A stretch of DNA of 64,000 nucleotides from Peribacillus sp. FSL E2-0218. Its GTDB lineage: Bacteria; Bacillota; Bacilli; Bacillales; DSM-1321. The notes under the pieces were generated by a model. That model worked only from the letters and a program-made list of their open reading frames with translations. It made no database searches and was not told the DNA's origin. The translations under genes were made by a program, and so were the position numbers. The first letter of the stretch is position 1. Each line of letters starts with the position of its first letter. The DNA is taken from NCBI RefSeq assembly GCF_037992945.1, contig NZ_CP150304.1, positions 3,289,501 to 3,353,500 on the forward strand. The letters are read 5' to 3'. Below are positions 17,321 to 26,340 of this stretch, piece after piece.

Positions 17321-17753
17321 GGCAAGACTGCAGGGCATTTCCACCGGAATCATCTTCACGACTTGCATCTTTGCCGGCTGTTACTATGGAACCGGATTAT
17401 TGAAAGAAACCAATGTGACCATTGAGGAAGCGAAGGAAATGCTCGAGAATGACGGATTCGTTGTCTCGCTTCCCCATGAAGAAGCGAAGCAAACTGTCCA
17501 GCCGTCAAAGGAGACCGATCATTCTCCGAATGCGGAGGAATCGGCTATCGTCTCCTATACCATAAAAGTCAAATCGAATATGACCACAACTGAAATTGCC
17601 AAGCGGCTTTTCGAGAAAAAGATCATCGATGATGCATCTGAGTTTGAGGCTTACATGAACGAGCATGGCTTCTCGAAAAAAATTCAAATCGGTGAGTTCG
17701 TGGTCACGAATACGATGTCTTATCGGCAATTGGCCAATACTTTATCTCATTAA
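17307..17753 (+). CDS. yqzC: YqzC-like protein with MltG-type LysM-like domain
   Basis: 148 residues: an N-terminal membrane/signal segment (about 10-28), a variable linker, and a C-terminal domain (about 83-147) beginning YTIKVKSNMTTTEIAKRLF. That domain resembles the LysM-like part of the endolytic transglycosylase MltG, but the catalytic domain is absent. It overlaps the end of yqzD by 14 bases; an ATG two codons later is an alternative start. A role in the cell envelope is inferred only. Confidence 0.65.
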   Translation: MKMFKARLQGISTGIIFTTCIFAGCYYGTGLLKETNVTIEEAKEMLENDGFVVSLPHEEAKQTVQPSKETDHSPNAEESAIVSYTIKVKSNMTTTEIAKRLFEKKIIDDASEFEAYMNEHGFSKKIQIGEFVVTNTMSYRQLANTLSH

Positions 17754-17761
17754 TCAATAAT

Positions 17762-17791
17762 AAAAGAGGCTTTTTCCAAAGCCTCTTTTTT
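17762..17791. terminator. Bidirectional terminator between yqzC and phoU
   Basis: AAAAGAGGCTTT / AAAGCCTCTTTT stem with T-runs in both directions; ends yqzD-yqzC and the pst-phoU operon. Confidence 0.93.
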
Positions 17792-17806
17792 CACTTGCGG
17801 ATTGGA

Positions 17807-18460
17807 TCAGTCATTTCTGCCGATGTATCTACCTCTTACAAGGAAATAAATATTTTCGGCGATATTGGTCGTGTGATCCGCAGTCCTTTCCAAATAGCGG
17901 GCAATGAATGAGAGCTGCGTGACCTGCTGAAGGTTCTTTTCATCAGAAAGCCGGAGAAGGCTGCGAATCATTTCTCCATAAAAACGATCGACTTCTTCAT
18001 CCATTTCGATAATTTCCCTGGATAACACGACATCTTCCTTCTCGAATGCTTCTATCGAGAGTTCGATCATCTTTAGCGTGATATCATACATCTGTTGCAG
18101 CGGTGTCAAAGGGAGGATGAACTCCTGATCGCCGATACGGATTGCCGCCTTGGCGATATTGACGCCAAAGTCTGCCATCCTTTCAATGTCGGAGGCAATT
18201 TTTATGGCCGCAATGATCCTTCTTAGATCAATGGCAACAGGCTGCTGCTTAGCAATCAGCAAAATCGCAAAATCATTGATTTCCTCTTCCAGTAAATCCG
18301 CTTTCGTATCATCTTCAATGACTTCCAATGCCGCTTCTGCATCCCTATTTTCCAGCGCAGCGAATGATTTTGAAATGGCATCCGAAGCTAGGTTGGCCAA
18401 ATCGACCACTTTTTCTTGAAGCTCTTTCAATTGAAGTTCAAAATTTTCACGAACGATCAT
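17807..18460 (-). CDS. phoU: PhoU phosphate-transport accessory regulator
   Basis: A 217-residue all-helical protein of two PhoU repeats (about 10-100 and 120-210). It carries metal-contact blocks of the E/DxxxD type, as in SDIERMADFGVNIA and ARYLERTADHTTNIAE. In most bacteria PhoU links the Pst transporter to the PhoR sensor and limits uptake; B. subtilis lacks it in its pst operon, whereas here it is the last gene. The ATG at 18460 follows AAAGGGTGAT. Confidence 0.95.
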   Translation of the reverse strand: MIVRENFELQLKELQEKVVDLANLASDAISKSFAALENRDAEAALEVIEDDTKADLLEEEINDFAILLIAKQQPVAIDLRRIIAAIKIASDIERMADFGVNIAKAAIRIGDQEFILPLTPLQQMYDITLKMIELSIEAFEKEDVVLSREIIEMDEEVDRFYGEMIRSLLRLSDEKNLQQVTQLSFIARYLERTADHTTNIAENIYFLVRGRYIGRND

Positions 18461-18478
18461 GATTATCACCCTTTCTCG

Positions 18479-19306
18479 TTAACCGAAGCGCCCTGTAATG
18501 TAGTCTTCCGTTCTTTTATCATCCGGATTGGAGAAAATGGTGTCGGTATTGGCGTACTCTACGACTTCCCCGTTTAAGAAGAAGGCCGTTCTATCGGAAA
18601 TACGCGCCGCTTGCTGCATGTTATGGGTGACGATGATGATGCTGAAGTCCTTTTTCAGTTCCTGGACCAATTCTTCTATCTTCAGGGTGGAAATCGGATC
18701 AAGGGCAGAAGTCGGTTCATCCATTAAAATGACATCCGGTTCGATTGCCAAACACCTGGCAATGCAAAGGCGCTGCTGCTGTCCACCTGAAAGTCCGTAG
18801 GCATTTTCGTGCAGCCGGTCTTTCACTTCATTCCAAATGGCTGCCCCTTTTAAACTCTTTTCAACGATTTCATCCAGTATCTTTTTGTTTTTGATGCCAT
18901 GGGTTCTTGGTCCGTAGACCACATTATCGTATATGGATTTAGGAAACGGATTAGGTTTTTGAAAGACCATGCCCACCTGTGTCCGTAAATCTTCAACCCT
19001 GTATGACTGATCCAGGATATTTCTGTTCCGGTATTTGATCTGACCTGTCGTTTTGACATCCGGTACCAATTCGATCATTCTATTCAATGTTTTGATATAG
19101 GTGGATTTTCCGCATCCAGAAGGCCCGATGATGGCTGTCACTTCATTTTGATGCATATCAAGGTTAATATTTTTCAAAGCGTGGTTTTCCCCATACCATA
19201 AATTGAGATCGGACGTTTCATATACCTTTTCCGGTAAGGCGGCGGGTTGTACAGCATCCGTCGCGATGGCTGTTGACTCTTTTTCTCTCGTTAAGGTCAT
19301 ATTCAT
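18479..19306 (-). CDS. pstB: Phosphate ABC transporter ATPase PstB
   Basis: ATP-binding subunit that drives high-affinity phosphate import. Walker A GPSGCGKS is at residues 61-68, the ABC signature LSGGQQQR and Walker B VILMDEPTSALD follow, and the H-loop is in IIVTHNM. It has an N-terminal extension of about 30 residues beyond the usual PstB start. The length is 275. A single copy is present here, while B. subtilis has two (pstBA, pstBB). Good GAGGAAGG site; 17 bases after pstA. Confidence 0.97.
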   Translation of the reverse strand: MNMTLTREKESTAIATDAVQPAALPEKVYETSDLNLWYGENHALKNINLDMHQNEVTAIIGPSGCGKSTYIKTLNRMIELVPDVKTTGQIKYRNRNILDQSYRVEDLRTQVGMVFQKPNPFPKSIYDNVVYGPRTHGIKNKKILDEIVEKSLKGAAIWNEVKDRLHENAYGLSGGQQQRLCIARCLAIEPDVILMDEPTSALDPISTLKIEELVQELKKDFSIIIVTHNMQQAARISDRTAFFLNGEVVEYANTDTIFSNPDDKRTEDYITGRFG

Positions 19307-19323
19307 TCTACCTTCCTCCTCGT

Positions 19324-20202
19324 TCAGTATCTTTTCTGGAATTTATTTCGAATCAGGACCGCGACTGAGTTCATAAAAATCAACAAGATGAGCAATACGA
19401 TGATTCCTGCGGCAGCGACCTGCTGGAATTCCTCCTGTGGACGAGATGTCCAATTATAAATTTGCATCGGGAGCACGGTAAATGTATCCAGCACCGTTTG
19501 CGGCAAAAAGGCGATGAACAGTGGGATACCTACCACAACCAATGGAGCCGTTTCTCCGATTGCCCTTGATAAAGCAAGTATTCCGCCCGTCAATATGCCA
19601 GGTATGGCAGCTGGCAGGACAACTTTACGTATCGTCTGCCATTTTGTTGCTCCCATCCCAAAGGAAGCTTCCCTTAAATCACGCGGGACGGCACGTATCG
19701 CCTCCTGGGCAGCCACGATGATAACGGGAAGGACGAGGAGACTCATCGTCAAGCCTGCCGCCAATACGGACCGATCCAATGCTAGAGCCCGGACGAAAAC
19801 CGTTAAGCCAAGCAATCCGAACACGATCGACGGAACCCCTGCCAAATTGGAGATGTTCACTTTGATGAAAGTGGTGATCCAATTCTTCCTCGCATATTCC
19901 TCTAAATAAATGGCCGTCCCTACACCAAGCATAAGCGAAACGGGCGCAACGACGGCCATCAACCAGATCGACCCGATCAAGGCCGCTTTTATCCCAGCTT
20001 CCTCTGGCTTCCTCGAAGCGAAATTCTGCAGGAAATCCCCATTCAAATGGCCAATTCCTTGAGTGAATATCCGATAAAATAAGATGGCCAATACGATAAG
20101 GCCAACCAGTGTTGCCAAGAAAAACAATCCTTTACATATCGTGTTGACCGCCAGCCTTACGGGCATCTTTTTTGCAACATGACTTTTATTTATCAGCTTC
20201 AT
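19324..20202 (-). CDS. pstA: Phosphate ABC transporter permease PstA
   Basis: Membrane subunit with six helices. The cytoplasmic EAA loop, contacting PstB, is in REASFGMGATKWQTIRKVVLP, and a second conserved LSRAIGETAPL block follows. The gap to pstC is three bases, so translation is tightly coupled. Confidence 0.96.
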   Translation of the reverse strand: MKLINKSHVAKKMPVRLAVNTICKGLFFLATLVGLIVLAILFYRIFTQGIGHLNGDFLQNFASRKPEEAGIKAALIGSIWLMAVVAPVSLMLGVGTAIYLEEYARKNWITTFIKVNISNLAGVPSIVFGLLGLTVFVRALALDRSVLAAGLTMSLLVLPVIIVAAQEAIRAVPRDLREASFGMGATKWQTIRKVVLPAAIPGILTGGILALSRAIGETAPLVVVGIPLFIAFLPQTVLDTFTVLPMQIYNWTSRPQEEFQQVAAAGIIVLLILLIFMNSVAVLIRNKFQKRY

Positions 20203-20205
20203 GTC

Positions 20206-21144
20206 TTAATATTCCTCCCTGAATCTGCGAGAGATGAACTGCGCCAGTAAATTCATAACAAGCGTAAAGACGAACAGTGTCATTCCCACCGCATAGATGC
20301 TGTAGTAAATCGTTGTCCCATACCCTGCATCCCCTGAACTGACCTGTACGATATAGGCGGTCATCGTTTGAATCGATGAAGTGACATCCATATTCATGCT
20401 CGGGGTCGAGCCCCCTGCCACACTCACGATCATGGTCTCGCCGATCGCCCTGGATAAGCCAAGCACGATGGATGCGACAATTCCGGATATGGCCGCCGGC
20501 AATACCACTTTAATGGTCGTTTCAAGTTTCGTTGCACCAAGCGCATACGCACCTTCGCGAATCGACTTTGGTACTGAAACAAGGGCATCTTCTGACAAAG
20601 AGGCCACCATCGGCATGATCATGATTCCTACAACGATCCCGGGACTTAAGGCATTGAACATGTCAAGGGAAGGAAATAGATCCCGCAAAACCGGTGTTAC
20701 AAAAGTTAAGGCAAAGAAGCCGTAAACGATAGTCGGAATCCCGGCTAAAACTTCTAATATCGGCTTGATGATCCTCCGTGTTTTCTCAGATGCATATTCA
20801 CTCAAGAAAATGGCTGTTGCAAGCCCTATCGGAACGGCAACCACCGCAGCTATCACCGTAATCTTCAACGTCCCAACGACAAGGGGCATGATTCCAAATG
20901 AAGGAACAGATGCAAATGGGAGCCACTTGCTTTCCGTGAAAAATTCGACGATCGAAACCCTGTCAAAAAAGATGAATGTTTCAAATATGAGCGTCAGGAT
21001 AATCCCGATTGTAGTGAAAACGGAAATGGCCGCCATAAGGAACAAGAGCTTCGGTATGATTTTTTCTACATTTATTTTTTTCTTGCTTTTCTTTTCCAGG
21101 ATCATTTGTTGTACAGAATAGGTTTCTGTTTTTCTCAGTTCCAA
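20206..21144 (-). CDS. pstC: Phosphate ABC transporter permease PstC
   Basis: Second permease of the Pst importer, 312 residues with six helices and the EAA loop REGAYALGATKLETTIKVVLP. The start is TTG at 21144 with GGAGGATG upstream. It is separated from pstS by about 100 bases that include a hairpin. Confidence 0.96.
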   Translation of the reverse strand: MELRKTETYSVQQMILEKKSKKKINVEKIIPKLLFLMAAISVFTTIGIILTLIFETFIFFDRVSIVEFFTESKWLPFASVPSFGIMPLVVGTLKITVIAAVVAVPIGLATAIFLSEYASEKTRRIIKPILEVLAGIPTIVYGFFALTFVTPVLRDLFPSLDMFNALSPGIVVGIMIMPMVASLSEDALVSVPKSIREGAYALGATKLETTIKVVLPAAISGIVASIVLGLSRAIGETMIVSVAGGSTPSMNMDVTSSIQTMTAYIVQVSSGDAGYGTTIYYSIYAVGMTLFVFTLVMNLLAQFISRRFREEY

Positions 21145-21195
21145 CTTGCATCCTCCATTTCAGACCCGCAATATTTGGATTTACAAGCCGTTGCC

Positions 21196-21220
21196 CCCGC
21201 CTTCACCTTGCCAAGGCGGG
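21196..21220 (-). other. Intercistronic hairpin between pstS and pstC
   Basis: CCCGCCTT / AAGGCGGG perfect eight-base stem. On the minus (coding) strand it is not followed by a T-run, so it is unlikely to stop transcription. It may protect the 3' end of a shorter pstS message, giving more binding protein than permease. Confidence 0.5.
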
Positions 21221-21244
21221 ATTTTTGATAGCCTGTAATATCAA

Positions 21245-22207
21245 TTATTTTTTCAGTTCCTTCAATTTATCAAGATCTTTCTGGTACTCCTCTTCCGGAA
21301 GGCTTATATACCCCACCTCTTCGGAAAGTTCCCCTGCATTTTCAATGACGAATTCTGTATAGTCGGCCACTTGTTCTTTTTCCGCTACAGACTTGTTGGC
21401 GACATATGTGTAAAGCGGACGGGACAATGGTGCATACTCCCCGCTTTTAATCGTTTCATGAGTTGGCTCTACAGCGCCTTTTCCGTTATCGATGGAAATG
21501 ATCTTCAGCTTATCTTTATTTTCAGCATAGTAGGCAAATCCGAAGAATCCGATCGCATTCTTATCACCTTCCACGCCTTGTACAAGGACGTTATCGTCTT
21601 CGGATAGCGTCGCATTCTCCACCATCGGTTTTTCTTCCAGGATCACTTCATTGAAATAATCGTATGTGCCCGAATCTGTTCCCGGGGAGTAGAATTTAAT
21701 TTCTTCCTTCGGCCATTCAGGGCGAATATCCGACCACATCTTCACCTTGCCATCATCAACCCACAGCTTTTGCAATTCTTCAACCGTAAGTGAATCAATG
21801 AAGTCATTATCTTTATTGACGACGATTGAAATGCCGTCAAATGCCAGTTTCAATTCTGTATATTTAATTCCCTTATCATCAAGCATTGCACTTTCTTCTT
21901 CTTTGACCGGACGTGAGGCATTACTTAAATCCGTCTCACCGGCGATGAATTTCTTAAAACCGCCGCCAGTTCCTGATGATCCAACGGAAACTTTGACATC
22001 AGGCTGGGCACTCATATATTCTTCTGCCACTGCCTCCATGATCGGAAAGACCGTAGAAGAACCATCCGTGATCACTTCCCCTTGCAGCTGGCTTGACCCT
22101 TTTGCTTCACTGCCGCTTGTCTTAGCATCATCAGATCCACAACCCGCAGCCACTGCAATTACTCCGCCCATCACTACAGTCATCGCCACACCTTTGAAAC
22201 GTCTCAT
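21245..22207 (-). CDS. pstS: Phosphate-binding lipoprotein PstS
   Basis: Extracytoplasmic phosphate receptor of the Pst importer, 320 residues. The signal ends in a lipobox with Cys23 (VAAGC), so it is lipid-anchored. Phosphate-binding blocks are GSSTVFP and GSSGTGGGFKKF, with the later SPGTDSGTYDYF. It is the first gene of the operon, behind a Pho-box promoter. The ATG follows AGGGGGACTT. Confidence 0.97.
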   Translation of the reverse strand: MRRFKGVAMTVVMGGVIAVAAGCGSDDAKTSGSEAKGSSQLQGEVITDGSSTVFPIMEAVAEEYMSAQPDVKVSVGSSGTGGGFKKFIAGETDLSNASRPVKEEESAMLDDKGIKYTELKLAFDGISIVVNKDNDFIDSLTVEELQKLWVDDGKVKMWSDIRPEWPKEEIKFYSPGTDSGTYDYFNEVILEEKPMVENATLSEDDNVLVQGVEGDKNAIGFFGFAYYAENKDKLKIISIDNGKGAVEPTHETIKSGEYAPLSRPLYTYVANKSVAEKEQVADYTEFVIENAGELSEEVGYISLPEEEYQKDLDKLKELKK

Positions 22208-22258
22208 TTGTAAGTCCCCCTAAGAATTTTTTATATGAATATTTTGTCCTACAACCAA

Positions 22259-22333
22259 ATCATACTTTTAGTCTGTAAACCCCGTTTGAAGGGATTGTAA
22301 ATATTCAGTAAATTATTGTGTGTTAATTGTAAA
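22259..22333 (-). promoter_or_regulatory. PhoP-binding Pho-box array and promoter of pst operon
   Basis: On the minus strand, hexamers TTTACA (22274), TTCAAA (22285), TTTACA (22296) and TTTACT (22307) repeat at exactly 11-bp steps. Further TTTACA (22328) and TTAACA (22321) copies lie upstream. This fits the Bacillus PhoP consensus TT(A/T/C)ACA with five-base spacers. A -10 box TATGAT (22259-22264) lies nine bases after the last hexamer. Induction under phosphate limitation through PhoPR is inferred. Confidence 0.88.
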
Positions 22334-22367
22334 GATGCCGGATTCGCATTGATAATGGGCAAAATAG

Positions 22368-22408
22368 AAAAAAAAAACACGTCTTCGGTTTATCCGAAAA
22401 CGTGTTTT
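22368..22408 (-). terminator. Terminator of pbpA
   Basis: A stem of about 15 pairs, with arms AAAACACGTTTTCGG and CCGAAGACGTGTTTT on the minus strand, followed by about ten T. It sits nine bases past the pbpA stop and ahead of the pst promoter. Confidence 0.92.
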
Positions 22409-22416
22409 GACTTCAT

Positions 22417-24594
22417 TCATTCATTTTTCTGGCTTTTTCTGACCTCTGCCTGATCCTTTTGTACGTCTTTTCCATTCTCCACTTTCAAATCAGTCGATTT
22501 TTCTGCATCTTTATTCGTTTCCTTCTTAGCCCGTTCTTTTTTCAGTTTGAAATACGTGTCCATGATATCCCTACCAATTTCTTTACTCATGTCATGACCC
22601 GTATGGCCCTGATATGCCCACGGTACGACGACCGCAAATGCAACTTCAGGATTTTTAGCAGGTGCATAGCCCACCATCGTGATGTTCATCGTATCTTGAG
22701 GCTCACTGAACTTCTCGCGGTCCGGTCCATCATAGAACGCTTCAGCCGTCCCTGTTTTAGCAGCGACTGTGTACGGTTTATTCCCGAAGAACCTATAAGC
22801 TGTCCCGCCTTGTTCCATTGAAACCTTCTCGAAACCGCTTTGTACGCGCTTGATCCAGTCTTCTTTCATATCCAGGCGATTCATGACCGTCGGAGAAACG
22901 TCTTCGGCGACAGGTCCCAATTCCTCATTATTATCGACCGGATCACGGATTTCCTTGACCATATGTGGCTTCATACGGTTTCCGCCATTGGCAATGGAGG
23001 AAACGTATTGAACAAGCTGCATCGGTGTGTACGTATCATACTGCCCGATAGCAAGGTCAAGCAGCTTACCTGGTGATGTTTCCGAGCCTTTGAACCCGCC
23101 CATTTCATTTGGAAGGTCGATTCCCGTGCGCACACCCAAGCCAAACTGTGAGAATGAATTACGCATCGTCGAAAAGGCGCTTGAACTGATATTCAATGGC
23201 TCATTCGGCACATAGTGGGCACCGGCGATATTGATCGCCGTCCTGAACATATAAACGTTTGAAGACACCTTCAACGCCGTCAAATCATTGATGTTCCCGA
23301 AATTACTGTACGATCCTTTAGCCTTTGTACCCTTGATCTTCAATTTCGTATCATAAAAGACGGTGCCCGGCTGGATCGCTCCCTGCTTGTATCCCGTTAA
23401 GACGGTGGCACCTTTCACGGCAGAACCCATCGTATAGGAAGTCGTGATATTGCCTAAGGCGAAGTCTTCTATGGAGGATTTACCGGTCTTCGGATCCTTC
23501 TCAATTTTCTTGCCCGCCATCGTCAGGACTTCCCCTGTATCAGGATCCATCATCACGACGAACGCCCTATCGAGAAACTTCGTGTTCCCCAATTTTTTCT
23601 TGGCAATCAATTGCTTTTCAATGATTTCCTCGGTTGCCAGCTGTAAATCCATATCAACCGTCAAGATAAGATCTTTTCCGCGCTGACCCTCAGAAACCAC
23701 CTCGGAGTCGACGACATTTCCCGATTTGTCGGTCACGTTCCTTACTTTCGCTTTCTGCCCTTGGAGGATGTCCTCATATTGAAGCTCGATATAACTCTTT
23801 CCTACACGGTCATTCCGGCTGTAATCACGCGCCAGATAATAATTGAGACTTTCACTCGGCAAACCTTCTTCGGAAGAAGATACTTTACCTAATACCGATT
23901 TGAGTGTCTTATTATACGTATAAAAACGATCCCAATCCGTCGATATATCCACACCAGGCAGCGAATCGAGGTTTTCACTCACCCTGGCGAATTCTTCCTT
24001 CGATACTTTCTTGTTTTTCACAATCTGCGGCGTAAGTGCATATCCGCTGGCAAATTCCCTGTAAATAGCGAGGGTTTCCATATCCTTATCGGAAAGTTTT
24101 ATTTCATCCCCCGTAATCCGGTCGAGCTGAAGCTTGTACAAATCACTCTCTTTCAGCTCACCCTCTTCGACTTTCTTTCTCTCTTTATCGGTAACCTTTT
24201 TCTCCGCCAGCTTTGGATTATTCATTATCCAAAAATCCTTCTTATCGCGCTCAGTCACTTTATCCGTATCTTTTTCGATCAACTTCGCAAGTTTCTCGGC
24301 GGTTTCCACCATTTCTGCTGGTTTCGTACCTTGCTTTCGTGTATATGTAATTGCATCCAGTGGTTGGTTGTCGACCATCAATTTCAGATTTCGGTCATAC
24401 ATTTTCCCACGGGGCACCGAATTATTCACGGTCACTTCCTCTGTTCTTTCAATCTCACGCCGGTAATCATCGCCATACACAATCTGCACGACACCTAAGC
24501 GTAAAATGAGAGCGGAAAACAAAACAAACACTAAAAAGAAAAGAATATTCAATCTGAAAGGCACATGCGTCTTTTTCTTTTTCTTTTTATTCAC
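22417..24594 (-). CDS. pbpA: Class B penicillin-binding protein PbpA (PBP2A-like)
   Basis: Peptidoglycan DD-transpeptidase for lateral wall synthesis. One membrane helix near residues 20-42, a long PBP-dimer domain, then the transpeptidase. The active-site SxxK is Ser395-Lys398 (numbered from the GTG at 24606); SSN lies near 455 and KTGT near 625. The very basic start (KKKKKKTH) faces the cytoplasm, and the tail is Lys/Glu-rich. B. subtilis PbpA is 716 residues. GTG 24594 has the best spacing to AAAGGA; GTG 24606 would add four residues. Upstream lies yqgE, as in Bacillus. Confidence 0.95.
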   Translation of the reverse strand: MNKKKKKKTHVPFRLNILFFLVFVLFSALILRLGVVQIVYGDDYRREIERTEEVTVNNSVPRGKMYDRNLKLMVDNQPLDAITYTRKQGTKPAEMVETAEKLAKLIEKDTDKVTERDKKDFWIMNNPKLAEKKVTDKERKKVEEGELKESDLYKLQLDRITGDEIKLSDKDMETLAIYREFASGYALTPQIVKNKKVSKEEFARVSENLDSLPGVDISTDWDRFYTYNKTLKSVLGKVSSSEEGLPSESLNYYLARDYSRNDRVGKSYIELQYEDILQGQKAKVRNVTDKSGNVVDSEVVSEGQRGKDLILTVDMDLQLATEEIIEKQLIAKKKLGNTKFLDRAFVVMMDPDTGEVLTMAGKKIEKDPKTGKSSIEDFALGNITTSYTMGSAVKGATVLTGYKQGAIQPGTVFYDTKLKIKGTKAKGSYSNFGNINDLTALKVSSNVYMFRTAINIAGAHYVPNEPLNISSSAFSTMRNSFSQFGLGVRTGIDLPNEMGGFKGSETSPGKLLDLAIGQYDTYTPMQLVQYVSSIANGGNRMKPHMVKEIRDPVDNNEELGPVAEDVSPTVMNRLDMKEDWIKRVQSGFEKVSMEQGGTAYRFFGNKPYTVAAKTGTAEAFYDGPDREKFSEPQDTMNITMVGYAPAKNPEVAFAVVVPWAYQGHTGHDMSKEIGRDIMDTYFKLKKERAKKETNKDAEKSTDLKVENGKDVQKDQAEVRKSQKNE

Positions 24595-24767
24595 ACTAAG
24601 CCACACATCCTTTTTACATAGTCATAATGGTCCTTTACTATTCTATAGAACATTCTTATTTTTTTCTACCTTAGTGTTCTAGAAATATTAAACATCTGAC
24701 CCACTTTCGACAAAATGTGACTTACGGCTCATGCTTCATGGAAAAGAGGCCTCTTTGGGCCCCTTTC

Positions 24768-25988
24768 TCAATCTTGGTCGTTGATATCGATTTTCCGCAC
24801 AAACCAATATATCATCGTATGCCCTGCCCCCACGATCAACAAATAAATCGGCAGGACTTGCTTCAAGTCAAAAAACAGGACGGATAAAATGAACCCTAAA
24901 ATGGATACGATCCTTCCAAAATGGACGAATAGCTCCCGGACGACAATATATTCTATCCTCATGTCCGCAGCTTGCCATGCCCGGCCTATGATGTCATAGG
25001 TCAAGGATATGTATGGGACGAGCAGGATCGGATAGGCGGTCGCCACAATTGCCCCATAAATGAGAAGCTTTCCGAAGGTAACATCAAATGCGATCAGCAA
25101 AATCCCCGCATATAACAGGATTCCGCCGATAAAGATCGCTTTTTTTCGCATCGGTTGTTTTATATACCGAGAAGCGAGAAAATACGCAACGAATGATATG
25201 GCGGAATTCAATAAACCATAGCTCCCCAAAGCAAGTTCACTATCCGTCTGGATGTAAACGATAATTGAAATGATGAACATGAAAGTACCCTCTCGCAGCC
25301 CTTGAAAAAAGTGGGCGCGAGTGATCAGCAGCCAATTCCGATTGTTTTTTCGCTCTTTCAAAATCCTTAGGAAAAAGTATTTCCCATGAGCAGGACGCCT
25401 TTTTAACGAAAAGCTAAGAAAAACGGCAACGGAAAACAAAAGCAATGATAATCCGAATACAATGGAATACCCCGTGAATTTTTCAAGCCTCGAAATGATG
25501 AACCCTGAAAGAATCGGACCAATCATTCCTCCAAGAGAAGATAAAATCCCCAGAAAACCATTGAAGAAATCCCTCGTCTCCGGCTCGGTAATCTCGAAAG
25601 TCAAGACATTATACGCCAGCCAATAAAACCCATACCCTATCCCGATCAATGCACCAAGAAGCCAAATGAAATCCGTGGCTCTCGTCCCGACCAAAAGGAC
25701 AGATAAATAAAACAGGGCCAAGAAGATAACACCAAGACGCAATACAATGATTCGATCCACTTTCTTCGCCAGCCTGCCGGCAAAAACAAACGTCAGCGGT
25801 TGAAAAAGCACCACGGTTAGATTATATACAGCAATATCAACAATTTGACCGGATTGTTTCCACAAGTACACATTAACGAATGTATTGGACAAAGCAATAC
25901 TCAGGCTGTACAGTCCGCCGATAAACAAAAGCAGGTGCAGATCCTTCTTCCCTCCCGCTTCACCCAACCATCTCTCTAAAATACCCAT
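24768..25988 (-). CDS. yqgE: MFS transporter (YqgE-like)
   Basis: A 406-residue major facilitator protein with about 12 membrane helices. Basic intracellular loops after helix 2 (GRLAKKVDR) and between the two halves (LKRRPAHGK, LKERKNNRN) match MFS topology. B. subtilis yqgE occupies the same place beside pbpA and sodA. Substrate unknown. The ATG follows AAAGGAGAG. Confidence 0.85.
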   Translation of the reverse strand: MGILERWLGEAGGKKDLHLLLFIGGLYSLSIALSNTFVNVYLWKQSGQIVDIAVYNLTVVLFQPLTFVFAGRLAKKVDRIIVLRLGVIFLALFYLSVLLVGTRATDFIWLLGALIGIGYGFYWLAYNVLTFEITEPETRDFFNGFLGILSSLGGMIGPILSGFIISRLEKFTGYSIVFGLSLLLFSVAVFLSFSLKRRPAHGKYFFLRILKERKNNRNWLLITRAHFFQGLREGTFMFIISIIVYIQTDSELALGSYGLLNSAISFVAYFLASRYIKQPMRKKAIFIGGILLYAGILLIAFDVTFGKLLIYGAIVATAYPILLVPYISLTYDIIGRAWQAADMRIEYIVVRELFVHFGRIVSILGFILSVLFFDLKQVLPIYLLIVGAGHTMIYWFVRKIDINDQD

Positions 25989-26057
25989 TGTTTTAACTCT
26001 CCTTTAAATTCCACTCTAGTGTTTGAAAAAACAAGGGGATTTATGTAAAAAAAAAGT

Positions 26058-26182
26058 AAAGAAAACTCTTCGATTGGCAAGACGAAGGCGACGACAGAGA
26101 AGTAGTTGCCCTTATACTGTTTTCCTTTTCGCTCTTCCCATCCAAAACAGTGCAAAGAAAACTCTTCGATTGGCAAAACGAA
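26058..26182 (+). repeat. Pair of direct repeats upstream of yqgE
   Basis: An identical 23-bp block (core AACTCTTCGATTGGCAA) occurs at 26058-26080 and 26154-26176, each followed by (G/A)ACGAA, with a 96-bp period. It lies between the yqgE start and the IS. No protein is credible in any frame. The role is unknown; it may be another dispersed Bacillus repeat or a double binding site. Confidence 0.7.
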
Positions 26183-26250
26183 TTTTTGGGGTTTACTCGC
26201 GAGTGGAGCGGTTCTGGTGATTTCAGCTAAGAGAAGAAAACACAAAAAAA

Positions 26251-26280
26251 GACAGGATCCCACGTAAGGGGATCCTGTCT
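26251..26280. repeat. Left copy of the 30-bp duplicated hairpin (target duplication)
   Basis: GACAGGATCC and GGATCCTGTC arms around CACGTAAGG. It is identical to 28021-28050. Seven A residues precede it, so on the minus strand this copy still has a terminator T-run. Confidence 0.9.
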
Positions 26281-26340
26281 CAGACTGTAGACAAACTCGA
26301 TAAAAATCGAGTTTGTCTATTTTTATGGCCTGTACAATTT

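Noticed and set aside
25976..26263. 95-codon minus-strand frame ahead of yqgE with an internal repeat in its translation
   Set aside because: The repeated peptide is just the translation of the 96-bp-spaced DNA repeat; it overlaps the yqgE start and has no convincing start site of its own.
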